DNA of 64,000 nucleotides from the NCBI GenBank assembly GCA_964517435.1, contig CAZFEC010000003.1, forward strand, positions 1 to 64,000, written 5' to 3'. Each line of letters begins with the position of its first letter. Position 1 is the first letter of the stretch. A model generated the notes under the pieces. It worked only from the letters and a program-made list of their open reading frames with translations. It had not been told where the DNA came from and did not search any database. The stretch comes from BS150m-G50 sp964517435 (GTDB lineage: Bacteria; CAIWAD01; BS150m-G50). Below are positions 44,301 to 52,236 of this stretch, in pieces. Made by a program: the position numbers and the translations under genes.

Positions 44301-46397
44301 TCACGGCCACTCGCGGGAAAGCGGTGACGCGGTAACCGGCCAGTAGCCTTTGCCCTGGTTGCGCCCCTCCTGGAACAGCAGCCAGGAGTATTTGCCGTAG
44401 TGTTGCAGGCGCCGGCCCATCCGAGCCGGTTCGCGGCAACCGAAGAGAAACACCAGCACCTGATCCCGCTGCGACAGCCGTTCTACCAGGACCACCGTGG
44501 ATTCAGTCAGCCCGCAGGTCTGACCGGCCAGCGTGATCCGGTCGCTGGCCAGCTCGAAGTGGAGCTGGTGCGAGGCGGGAACCGTGTCCGGATTGAACAG
44601 GTAGCAGGTGGCGCCAGCCGGCAATCGGTCGAGGGACGTGATGAACTGATCCTCGCTCAACGAGTCGCAGATGGCCGCGGCGAAAGCGTTGACCTCCGCT
44701 GTCTCACCGCCGGCGCAGAAATAGGGCCGGGAATCGGCGAAGGCCTGCTCGAAGGATGCCTCCATCTCCTCCGGCAGCAGGTAGCGGAAGAGATGGTAAT
44801 CGGGATCGATCTCCACCTTACGCAGATCCGTCGCCGCGAGTTCATAACTCGCCGCGGTGGTGGTCAGGGAGAGAGTGGTGTCGAGCGAACCGCCGGTGGT
44901 CTGGAGACGCACCGGTACCGCCAGGGGGAAGGTCGGTTCCGCCTGACCCAGCTCCAGCCGGAGCCGCTTGCCGTCCCACTGCGCATCAACGAGCCGCAGG
45001 TTGGCGGCGCCCCGCTGGTGGAGCCAGGTCGTGAAGAACGGCTCCAGATCGCGTCCGGCGGCACGGCTGAAAGCCCGGCTGAAGGCGGCAAAGTCGGCCT
45101 GCCGGAAAGCGTGATCGCGGATGACATCCCGCAGGGCGTGGTTGAAAGCCGCGGTACCGATCATCTCCTCCACCATGTGAAACAGCATCATGCTTTTGCC
45201 GTATCCGATCGAACGGGTGGCCGGGTCATGGCGCTGGCGGAACTCGACCAGCGGGATGTCGTTCTCCCCCTTGACGTAGGAAGTAAACTGCTTCAGTGTG
45301 TTCTTGCGATAGCGCCGGGCGTCTTCCTCGCCCCGCTGCTGTTTGTAGAGATAATCCGCCTGGTAGACGGTGATCCCCTCGCACCAGTTGCCGAGACCGG
45401 CGTCCACGAAAACCGAATTGCCCCACCAGTTGTGTAGAATCTCGTGACCCAGCGAAGTGTAAGGAATGAAGGGCAGCCGGATGACATCCCCACCCAGGAG
45501 CGTCCAGCCCGGCATGCCGTAGCCGGTGGGGAAGAAGTTCTCAACCACCGTGAAACGCTCGTAGGGATAGGGGGACAACAGCTGCTCGTACAGCTCCAGG
45601 TAGCGCACCGATTGCGTCAGGTAGAGATCGACCAGCTCCGGGTCCTCCGCCAGAAACCAGGTATAGACGGCGGTGCCGCTCGATGTCGAACGGCTTTGGA
45701 TCCGGTAAGCGCCGCCGATCAGGGAGGGACCGTCACTCGGATGCTGCGTTTGCCATACTGTGGTCAGCCTGCCCGCCACCTCCCGGCGGCTGACCAACTC
45801 GCCGTTGGTCAGGCATTCAATTCCCGCGGGTGACGAGATGGTTATCCGGAAACAGCCCGGTAGGTCATCCAGTTGGGGATACCAGCCGGCACCGGCTCCC
45901 AGGTAGATCCCCTCTTCCGACACGGTGGCGGAGATCTCCCGGCCGACATTTTCGTGGGAGAAGGTAGTACTGGTTGTCGACTCGAACAGGACGCCGGTCG
46001 CCGTCAACAGCAGGGTCAATGGCAGCTCCGGGTGTTCCGGTTCCAGAATTATCCGCTGGAGCGATGATGCCTCCGTTTCCCCCGGCAAAACCTGGTAGTC
46101 GAGTCGCTGGTTCAATCCCCGCAGGTCGCTGATCTCCAGGGCGGCGTTGAGGTGTAGTTCGGAACCGCCGGCCGGCAGGGAGAGGGTATCGGTGATCTGC
46201 AGCCCATGTTGCAACGGGAACAGATCAACCTGGATCCGGTGCGTCTTCAACCCGGTATCGTTTTCGCTGAAGCAACCGGCTTGTGCGGGACGGCTATCCG
46301 GTGCGGCCTGCAGGTTGGCAACCGCACCGAGGGCGGAGATCAGTGTCCCCGCGAGCAACTGCCCGAGGCGACGCGAGTGATGGTTGGTCGACTTCAT
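44301..46397 (-). CDS. M1-like zinc metallopeptidase, exported
   Basis: 698 aa with a signal peptide (about 1-31). An N-terminal beta domain is followed by a gluzincin catalytic domain: H318-E-x-x-H322 in 'GHEILHNWWGNSV' and the third ligand Glu340 in 'NWCEGITVY', 17 residues after H322 (18 is usual). The exopeptidase motif GAMEN is replaced by 'GMPGWTLLGG', so it may not be a typical aminopeptidase. The C-terminal domain is beta/alpha and of unknown role. The start overlaps the M16 stop by 4 nt; the two are translationally coupled. Confidence 0.88.
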   Translation of the reverse strand: MKSTNHHSRRLGQLLAGTLISALGAVANLQAAPDSRPAQAGCFSENDTGLKTHRIQVDLFPLQHGLQITDTLSLPAGGSELHLNAALEISDLRGLNQRLDYQVLPGETEASSLQRIILEPEHPELPLTLLLTATGVLFESTTSTTFSHENVGREISATVSEEGIYLGAGAGWYPQLDDLPGCFRITISSPAGIECLTNGELVSRREVAGRLTTVWQTQHPSDGPSLIGGAYRIQSRSTSSGTAVYTWFLAEDPELVDLYLTQSVRYLELYEQLLSPYPYERFTVVENFFPTGYGMPGWTLLGGDVIRLPFIPYTSLGHEILHNWWGNSVFVDAGLGNWCEGITVYQADYLYKQQRGEEDARRYRKNTLKQFTSYVKGENDIPLVEFRQRHDPATRSIGYGKSMMLFHMVEEMIGTAAFNHALRDVIRDHAFRQADFAAFSRAFSRAAGRDLEPFFTTWLHQRGAANLRLVDAQWDGKRLRLELGQAEPTFPLAVPVRLQTTGGSLDTTLSLTTTAASYELAATDLRKVEIDPDYHLFRYLLPEEMEASFEQAFADSRPYFCAGGETAEVNAFAAAICDSLSEDQFITSLDRLPAGATCYLFNPDTVPASHQLHFELASDRITLAGQTCGLTESTVVLVERLSQRDQVLVFLFGCREPARMGRRLQHYGKYSWLLFQEGRNQGKGYWPVTASPLSREWP

Positions 46398-49042
46398 TCG
46401 GCGATTACCTCAACGATTGGCCGGCTGCCCAGGTAGCGAGCCGCGCGTTTGACTTCGGTCAGGGTTACCTCACGGTAACGATCGCTGATTTCGAGGGAGC
46501 GGCGAAAATCCCCTTCCAGCTCCCCCAGGCCCAGATTGTAGGCCTGCCCGATGGAGGAGAGCAGCCGCATCTGCAACCTGCCCAGGGCGCCCTCCCGTGC
46601 AGTATCCAGCTCTTCCGGCGTGATTCCGCCCGGATCGAACTCGGTGATATAGCGACGCAGTTCCTGCACCGCCGCCTCCAGGTTTTCCCGGCGGGTGCCG
46701 ATGTAGCTGCCGATCTGGGCGCGATCCCCCTCGACGGAGCACCAGGCGCCGACCGCATAGGCCCAGCCGCGCGTCTCGCGCAGGTCCATGGCCAGGCGGT
46801 TGGAGATGATAGAACCGAGCAGCTGCAGCGGCAGGGCATCGGCGCTGTCCACCTCAGTGACGTAACCGAGATAGGCGAATGCCTGTTCGCTGTCCAGCGG
46901 GATAGTCTCGTTGTGCGCGGTTTCCGTCAGCGGCAGCGAGGGCATCTCCAGCTGAGCCGCCGCGCGGGAACGAGGCAGCGCCTGGTCGAGCAGGGCGGCG
47001 ATCTCGGCCGCCGGCAGCGCAGAGACCACACTGAAAATGATATTGGCAGGATCGAAAAAGATCTCGCGCAACCGCTCGATTGCTTTCAGATCGATGGTCG
47101 CCAGACCGGCGGGAGTACCGTAGAGCGGCCGGGTGGAGGGATGAGTTCCCAGCAAGGCCGCTTTGAACGCTTGCCGGGCGCTGGTGCGCGGGCTCTGCCG
47201 GTCACGTCCCAGGCGCCCGAGCACACTCCCCCGCGCTTCCTCCAGCACGCCGTTATTGAAATCCCGCTCGTAGAGCAGCTCGCTGATCAATTCCACCGCC
47301 TTGCCGGCGTGTTGCCGGCGGCACTCGATCCGGATGAAGGAATAATGGCTGTTGGTGTAGTAGTCGTCGAAGGGAATCCAGGGGGAGTCGACCGTCTTGA
47401 CGATAATGCCCCAGCGGTCGAATCGCTGCTGCGGGTTATCCTCTTCACTGGACGGATCCGCCGTCAACAGCATCTCATGCAGGAGATTCACCATGCCCGC
47501 CTGCTCCTCCGGCTCATGCAGCGAGCGATGGCGGAAGAGCAGGTGCAGCGCAAAGAGGTCGGAGGCGCCCCGGTCATGCACGATCAGCGGGGAACCCTGT
47601 GCGAGGATCAACCGCTGGGTTTCACCGGTCCGGTCTGCATCCGCTTCCGTCTCCGCGGGGGGCCGGGTAGCCAGTGCCTGGAAAGGCCGGTGAACCAGGT
47701 AGCGGTGGATCGCCCGTTGCAGGTTCTCCGCGGTCACCTGCTGAATCTGGTCGGTGAGCCGGTAGAGCGACTCAAATCCGGCGTTGGCGATCAGATCCCC
47801 CTTGAACATCCCCAGGTTGTGCGGCCGTTCCACCAGCCGCAATTCCTCCGTCAAGCGGGTGTTGACGATGCTTGGGATCAAATCCTCGTCGATGGTGAAT
47901 TCACGCGCCATCTGCTCCAGCGCCGTGGTCACCAGCGTCGCTACCTGGTTGAAGTCCACCGTCTCACCGAATTCCAGACTGATTACCAGGCGCGAGAAGC
48001 CGAGCCAGGGAAGATGCTGTTGGGAAAACCCGGTCAGCGGTATCCCCGCTTCCGTGAGTGCCCGGCGCAGCGGGCTGTCCCCGGCGGCCAGGACTTCCAA
48101 CAGTACTTCGAAAGCAGGATAGTCAGGCTCGCCATACGCGGGTGCGTTGAAGGCGAGATGCAGCGCGTCGTTGCCCGGCAGCCAGCGAAAGGAGGCGCTG
48201 CTGCTCAGGATCGGACCGGCCGTCACTACCTCCGGCAACTCAACCTTGCCGGGGGGAGCCGCGCCGTAATAGCGCTCCAGCTGCGTCCAGATGGAATCGG
48301 GATCGAAGCTGCCGACCACCGCCAGCTGCATGTTGTTGGGCCGGTAGAAGTTCCGGTAGAAGGCATAGACCTCGTCGCGATTCATATGTTCGATCGTACT
48401 GGCGGTTCCCAGCACCGGCATGGCCATCGAGCTGCCGGCGTAGAGTTGGGAGGTCAGGAGCCGGTCGGCCCGGGCGGCCTGATCGGAGCAATTCTGTATC
48501 AGCTCTTCCAGGACGATGCCCCGTTCCTTCTCGAACTTGCCGGGAGGCAGGGTGGAATTGAAGAGCATGTCGCTCTGAATATCCATGGCCGTGGTCAACA
48601 CGCCGGCCGGCGCGACAACCATGTAGTTGACGTAGGTGCCGGCGGTATTGGCGTTGTTGTAGCCGCCGATCGCGTCCATCTCGTCGTAAAGCTCGGTTTG
48701 CGTACGCTCGCTGGTGCCGTTGAACAGCAGGTGCTCCAGCATGTGCGACATGCCGGAAGTGTGGAAGTCCTCGTACATGGAACCGGCCCGGACCTGCACA
48801 TTCACTCCCGACATGCTGCTGGTCGGAATATGCACCAGCATCACCTGCAGGCCGTTCTCCAGCTGCCCCAGCTGCACGTTTTCCGGCAGCGTGTGAATCC
48901 GGTTTCCACCATTGTAGAAACCAGGTGGACGGGAGGAACTGAGCAGGTAGGAGTCAGCGGCGTTGAGCGCGACTGCCTGAGTCGCTGCCGTCAGGAGCAT
49001 GAGTCCGAGGATGATTATCCCGGTCGGTTTTGCAGTGTGCAC
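46394..49042 (-). CDS. M16 (insulinase/pitrilysin-like) metallopeptidase, exported
   Basis: 882 aa with a signal peptide (about 1-25). The first M16 half carries the inverted zinc motif H100-x-x-E-H104 ('HMLEHLLFNGT') with the downstream Glu in 'EKERGIVLEEL'. The second half (about 460-880) is the inactive M16 partner domain ('ETRGWAYAVGAWC'). Such enzymes degrade peptides in a closed chamber. It is the first gene of the four-gene proteolysis operon. The ribosome site upstream (AGGGAG at about 49049-49054) supports this start. Confidence 0.92.
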   Translation of the reverse strand: MHTAKPTGIIILGLMLLTAATQAVALNAADSYLLSSSRPPGFYNGGNRIHTLPENVQLGQLENGLQVMLVHIPTSSMSGVNVQVRAGSMYEDFHTSGMSHMLEHLLFNGTSERTQTELYDEMDAIGGYNNANTAGTYVNYMVVAPAGVLTTAMDIQSDMLFNSTLPPGKFEKERGIVLEELIQNCSDQAARADRLLTSQLYAGSSMAMPVLGTASTIEHMNRDEVYAFYRNFYRPNNMQLAVVGSFDPDSIWTQLERYYGAAPPGKVELPEVVTAGPILSSSASFRWLPGNDALHLAFNAPAYGEPDYPAFEVLLEVLAAGDSPLRRALTEAGIPLTGFSQQHLPWLGFSRLVISLEFGETVDFNQVATLVTTALEQMAREFTIDEDLIPSIVNTRLTEELRLVERPHNLGMFKGDLIANAGFESLYRLTDQIQQVTAENLQRAIHRYLVHRPFQALATRPPAETEADADRTGETQRLILAQGSPLIVHDRGASDLFALHLLFRHRSLHEPEEQAGMVNLLHEMLLTADPSSEEDNPQQRFDRWGIIVKTVDSPWIPFDDYYTNSHYSFIRIECRRQHAGKAVELISELLYERDFNNGVLEEARGSVLGRLGRDRQSPRTSARQAFKAALLGTHPSTRPLYGTPAGLATIDLKAIERLREIFFDPANIIFSVVSALPAAEIAALLDQALPRSRAAAQLEMPSLPLTETAHNETIPLDSEQAFAYLGYVTEVDSADALPLQLLGSIISNRLAMDLRETRGWAYAVGAWCSVEGDRAQIGSYIGTRRENLEAAVQELRRYITEFDPGGITPEELDTAREGALGRLQMRLLSSIGQAYNLGLGELEGDFRRSLEISDRYREVTLTEVKRAARYLGSRPIVEVIAE

Positions 49043-49386
49043 GTATCTCTCCCTGGTCGTTTGTGTTGGATTCTGTCATCGGCAGGGCCGGTTCAGTGCC
49101 TGGGACGCGGCCCCTCAGGCGCTCAAACTAGGTAATTTGTCGATTACGGTCAAAGCAATTGCTCGCGCCTCCTCACACCATCTCCACTCAATACCGGCGG
49201 ATCGTCCCGACCGTCCGGGACGCGGGATCCCGTCGGACAGGAAGTTATTGGAGAAGAGACCGGTGAATGATATCATACCAGCACCACCGGCGCGGCTGCA
49301 GAAAACCCACAGCGAACCCGGACGCCACGGCCCGCGCCTTCAGGCCTGATATCAGCGAAGTTGTTGAAATAGTGAAAGGAGAGAAT
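49043..49386. other. Divergent intergenic region
   Basis: About 340 bp between the M16 gene and hflK. It should hold promoters for the proteolysis operon and for hflKC. I see no clear boxes, RNA genes or repeats. AAAGGAG at about 49377-49383 is the hflK ribosome site. Confidence 0.4.
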
Positions 49387-50364
49387 ATGGCAAACGATTT
49401 CCCCGATCTGAAAGAGATCAAGATCCCCAAGATCAAATCCTCTTTCATCTGGGGCGGCCTGGTGACGCTGATCGTGCTGATCTTCCTCGGCACCGGTCTC
49501 TATTCCATCGAACCCTACGAGACCGGCGTGGTTCTGACTTTCGGGAAGTTCACCCGCATCACTCAACCCGGGCTGCACATCAAGATCCCGTTTGGCGTTG
49601 AAACCGTCACAAAGGTGCCGGTCAAGCGTCAGTTGAAGCAGGAATTCGGTTTCCGAACCCTGAAAGCCGGCGTTAAAACCAAGTACGACAGCCGCCGCTA
49701 CCAGGAGGAATCCCTGATGCTCACCGGCGATCTCAGCTGCGCCGATGTGGAGTGGATCGTGCAGTATCGCGTCAGCGATCCGGTGCAGTTCCTCTTCCGG
49801 GCCCGCCAGCCGGAGGAAACCCTGCGCGATGCCAGTGAGTCTGCGATGCGCCAGATCGTCGGCGACCGCAGCGTGACCGAGGTGCTGACCACAGGTCGTG
49901 AAGAGGTGGCGTTGGAAGTACAGACATTGCTGCAGGACTTGGTGGATTCCTATCAACTCGGTATCAGCATCCAGGTGGTGGTGTTGCAGGATGTCAACCC
50001 GCCCGATCCGGTCAAGGCCTCTTTCAACGAGGTCAACCAGGCGCTGCAGGAGAAGGAAGAGATGATCAACCAGGCGCGGGCGGCCTATAACCAGGTGATT
50101 CCGCGCGCCAGCGGCGAGGCGGCACAGACGATCCTCAACGCCGAGGGTTACGCGCTCAACCGCATCAACCGGGCGCAGGGTGAGGCCACCCGTTTCCGTT
50201 CTATCTACAATGAATACCGCAAGGCGAAGGATGTCACCCGGCGGAGGCTGTTCCTCGAGATGATCGGCGAGGTGTTTCCCAAAGTGGAACGACAGATCAT
50301 TATCGACACCGATCTCTCCGGTGTCCTGCCACTGCTAAATCTTGACGCGGAGGTGGGCAAATGA
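49387..50364 (+). CDS. hflK: HflK, membrane protease modulator subunit
   Basis: 325 aa from the ATG at 49387 (AAAGGAG 5 nt upstream); an in-frame ATG at 49267 has no ribosome site. A short cytoplasmic tail, one membrane helix (about 20-42), then the SPFH/prohibitin domain ('GVVLTFGKFTRITQPGLHIKIPFGVE') and a long alanine/glutamate-rich helix ('QAAQTILNAEGYALNRINRAQGEATRF'-like). With HflC it forms a cage around the FtsH protease. Its stop overlaps the hflC start (ATGA), so the subunits are co-translated. Confidence 0.95.
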   Translation: MANDFPDLKEIKIPKIKSSFIWGGLVTLIVLIFLGTGLYSIEPYETGVVLTFGKFTRITQPGLHIKIPFGVETVTKVPVKRQLKQEFGFRTLKAGVKTKYDSRRYQEESLMLTGDLSCADVEWIVQYRVSDPVQFLFRARQPEETLRDASESAMRQIVGDRSVTEVLTTGREEVALEVQTLLQDLVDSYQLGISIQVVVLQDVNPPDPVKASFNEVNQALQEKEEMINQARAAYNQVIPRASGEAAQTILNAEGYALNRINRAQGEATRFRSIYNEYRKAKDVTRRRLFLEMIGEVFPKVERQIIIDTDLSGVLPLLNLDAEVGK

Positions 50365-51296
50365 AACGCATAGTCTGGATCATTATAGCACTGTTGGTGC
50401 TGATCGTCGTCTCCTCCGGCCTGTTCATCGTCAGGGAAATGGAGCAGGTGGTGATCACCCAGTTCGGCAAACCGATCGGGGACCCAATCACTGCCGCCGG
50501 CATCAAGTTCAAGGTGCCGATCATCCAGCGGGCGATCTTCTTCGAGAAACGCTGGCTGGAATGGGACGGTTATCCCAACCAGATTCCCACCCGCGACAAG
50601 AAGTACATCATGGTGGATACCTATGCGCGCTGGCGGATTTCCGATCCGCTGCAGTTCTACGAAACCGTACACAACGAGGTGAGCGCCCAATCCCGGCTGG
50701 ATGACATCCTGGACGGCGAAACCCGCAACGCCGTCGCCAATGTGGATCTGATCGAGATCGTCCGCAGCAGCAACCGCGAGCTGGATGTCGCGATCGATCT
50801 GGAGGATATCCTGGGCGAGGCCGAGCTTCCCGATATCGTTTCCGGGCGCAACGGCATCCAGCTGCGTATCCTGGATAAAGCATCCGCCATCGTCGCCGAT
50901 TACGGCATTGAGCTGGTCGACGTACGTATCAAAAGGGTGCTCTACATCGATGAAGTGTTGCGCAAAGTTTACGACCGGATGATCTCGGAGCGGCAGCGCA
51001 TCGCCGAGAAGCTCCGTTCGGAAGGGCGCGGCAAGAGCGCCGAAATCCGGGGCGAGATGGAGAAAGAGCTGAAGCTGATCCAATCGGAAGCCTACCGGGC
51101 GGCCCAGGAGAAAATCGGCGCCGCGGATGCGGAAGCGACTGCCATCTACGCCGCCGCCTATAATCTCGACCCGGAGTTCTACGCCTATTCCCGCACGCTG
51201 GAAAGCTATGCGGAGGTGATAGACAGCCTGACAACAGTGATCCTGAAAACCGACGGCGACTTCTTCAAGTATCTGGAGTCGACTTCGGGCAGGTAA
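50361..51296 (+). CDS. hflC: HflC, membrane protease modulator subunit
   Basis: 311 aa. An N-terminal membrane helix (residues 3-22) is followed by an SPFH domain ('EQVVITQFGKPIGDPITAAGIKFKVPIIQRAIFFEKR'-type region), the conserved 'RDKKYIMVDTYARWRI', and a coiled 'ERQRIAEKLRSEGRGKSAEI' segment. Partner of HflK in the same operon. A strong terminator lies about 90 bp downstream, after repeat DNA. Confidence 0.95.
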   Translation: MKRIVWIIIALLVLIVVSSGLFIVREMEQVVITQFGKPIGDPITAAGIKFKVPIIQRAIFFEKRWLEWDGYPNQIPTRDKKYIMVDTYARWRISDPLQFYETVHNEVSAQSRLDDILDGETRNAVANVDLIEIVRSSNRELDVAIDLEDILGEAELPDIVSGRNGIQLRILDKASAIVADYGIELVDVRIKRVLYIDEVLRKVYDRMISERQRIAEKLRSEGRGKSAEIRGEMEKELKLIQSEAYRAAQEKIGAADAEATAIYAAAYNLDPEFYAYSRTLESYAEVIDSLTTVILKTDGDFFKYLESTSGR

Positions 51297-51300
51297 TTTA

Positions 51301-51366
51301 AGCGATACCGATTCCGAATACCGATGATCGATCTCGGATATCGGCCTCGGATTTCGGTATCGGAAT
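51301..51366. repeat. Iterated CCGATTCCGAT-type repeat island, copy A
   Basis: About 65 bp built from short variations of CCGAT/ATCGG (for example GATACCGATTCCGAATACC and TTTCGGTATCGGAATTC). The first half reads CCGAT-like and the second half the complement, so the island is an imperfect inverted repeat. Similar DNA recurs at 51470-51532, 51624-51686 and 53611-53676, on both sides of the PduT/PduS gene pair. Confidence 0.7.
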
Positions 51367-51387
51367 TCGTAAATAGCAGTCCAATAC

Positions 51388-51430
51388 AAAAACGAACGGC
51401 TGGCCGTATGCGTTACGGTCAGCCGTTTTT
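51388..51430 (+). terminator. Intrinsic terminator after hflC
   Basis: Stem ACGGCTGGCCGTA (51396-51408) and TACGGTCAGCCGT (51414-51426), with one G-T pair and a loop of TGCGT, followed by TTTT. An A-run precedes it on the left, so it may also act for minus-strand transcripts. Confidence 0.8.
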
Positions 51431-51448
51431 ATGTATGCTAGAGCAAAG

Positions 51449-51561
51449 CGTGGTTTGGTGAAATTCATCGAATCCCGATCCCGATTCCGACTCCCGGGTT
51501 TTCGGTATCGGAATCGGTTATCGGTATCGTCTTCTAGATATACTCCCGCAGGATCTCCGCG
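51449..51561. repeat. 113-bp direct repeat, copy 1
   Basis: Identical to 51603-51715 except at two positions (51458 and 51461), with 100 bp (51462-51561) perfectly matched. It consists of a CCGATTCCGA-type array plus a copy of the last about 28 bp of the PduT-like gene. The copies are 154 bp apart. This is a detached fragment of the gene's 3' end. Confidence 0.95.
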
Positions 51562-51602
51562 AATCTACAGATATTCCAAATCACAAGGCATTCGTGTTTA
51601 TT

Positions 51603-51715
51603 CGTGGTTTGATGGAATTCATCGAATCCCGATCCCGATTCCGACTCCCGGGTTTTCGGTATCGGAATCGGTTATCGGTATCGTCTTCTAGATATACTCC
51701 CGCAGGATCTCCGCG
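51603..51715. repeat. 113-bp direct repeat, copy 2 (overlaps the PduT-like gene end)
   Basis: Second copy of the element at 51449-51561. Its right 28 bp (51688-51715) are the C-terminal codons and stop of the PduT-like gene. The rest is non-coding iterated ATCGG-type DNA. Confidence 0.95.
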
Positions 51716-52236
51716 CGCGGCTGAGGGATGACCACCTTATTGACCAGCAGGCCTTTCTGCGCGACATGCGCCGCGCCGGTGTTGACGGCAGAGGTGACCG
51801 CCGCGACGTCGCCGCAGAGGGTGACGAAACCCTTACCGCCAATCGCCATCGCCAGACGCAGTTCCAGGATCTGGACCTTGGCGGTCTTCACGGCGTGATC
51901 GGCCGCTTCGATCAGCGAAGCGACGGAAAAGCTTTCGATGATGCCCAGCGCGTCGATCTCTTCCACCTCGTTGATACCCTGGATGGCCGGAATAACGGTG
52001 GGATGGATATTGGCGACGATGAAGACATCCACCGTTTCATTCTCGCCGAACCGTTCCGCCGCGTCGACAGCCGCCCGCACCGCTGCGACGTCTCCGCTGA
52101 CCAGGTTCATGAACTTGCCGGGACAGATGGTGCGGGAGATGAGCAGGGTGACCGCTGATGTCTTCAACATCAGGTCGGCGGCGGCGATCCCGGTGGCGAT
52201 GGAGGTGAATTCGATGATTCCGATTGCAGTGGTCAT
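51688..52236 (-). CDS. pduT: PduT-like trimeric microcompartment shell protein (two BMC domains, Fe-S type)
   Basis: 182 aa made of two BMC domains (about 1-90 and 95-182), the BMC-T form that builds pseudo-hexameric shell tiles. Cys38 sits in 'SRTICPGKF', the same place and context as the cysteine of Salmonella PduT that holds a 4Fe-4S cluster at the trimer pore, so electron transfer across a shell is likely. The start overlaps the stop of the PduS-like gene by 4 nt. No other shell protein or cargo enzyme is in the window, so this is a detached part of a microcompartment system. Its 3' end is duplicated just downstream. Confidence 0.9.
   Translation of the reverse strand: MTTAIGIIEFTSIATGIAAADLMLKTSAVTLLISRTICPGKFMNLVSGDVAAVRAAVDAAERFGENETVDVFIVANIHPTVIPAIQGINEVEEIDALGIIESFSVASLIEAADHAVKTAKVQILELRLAMAIGGKGFVTLCGDVAAVTSAVNTGAAHVAQKGLLVNKVVIPQPRAEILREYI

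Noticed and set aside
46283..49135. A 950-codon open frame on the plus strand opposite the M16 gene
   Set aside because: It is antisense to a well-supported peptidase, has no ribosome site and its translation is a low-complexity Gln/Arg/His/Gly-rich string. High GC content keeps such shadow frames open.
51301..51690. CRISPR-like array
   Set aside because: The repeats are short overlapping CCGAT/ATCGG units without regular unique spacers, and no cas gene is near.
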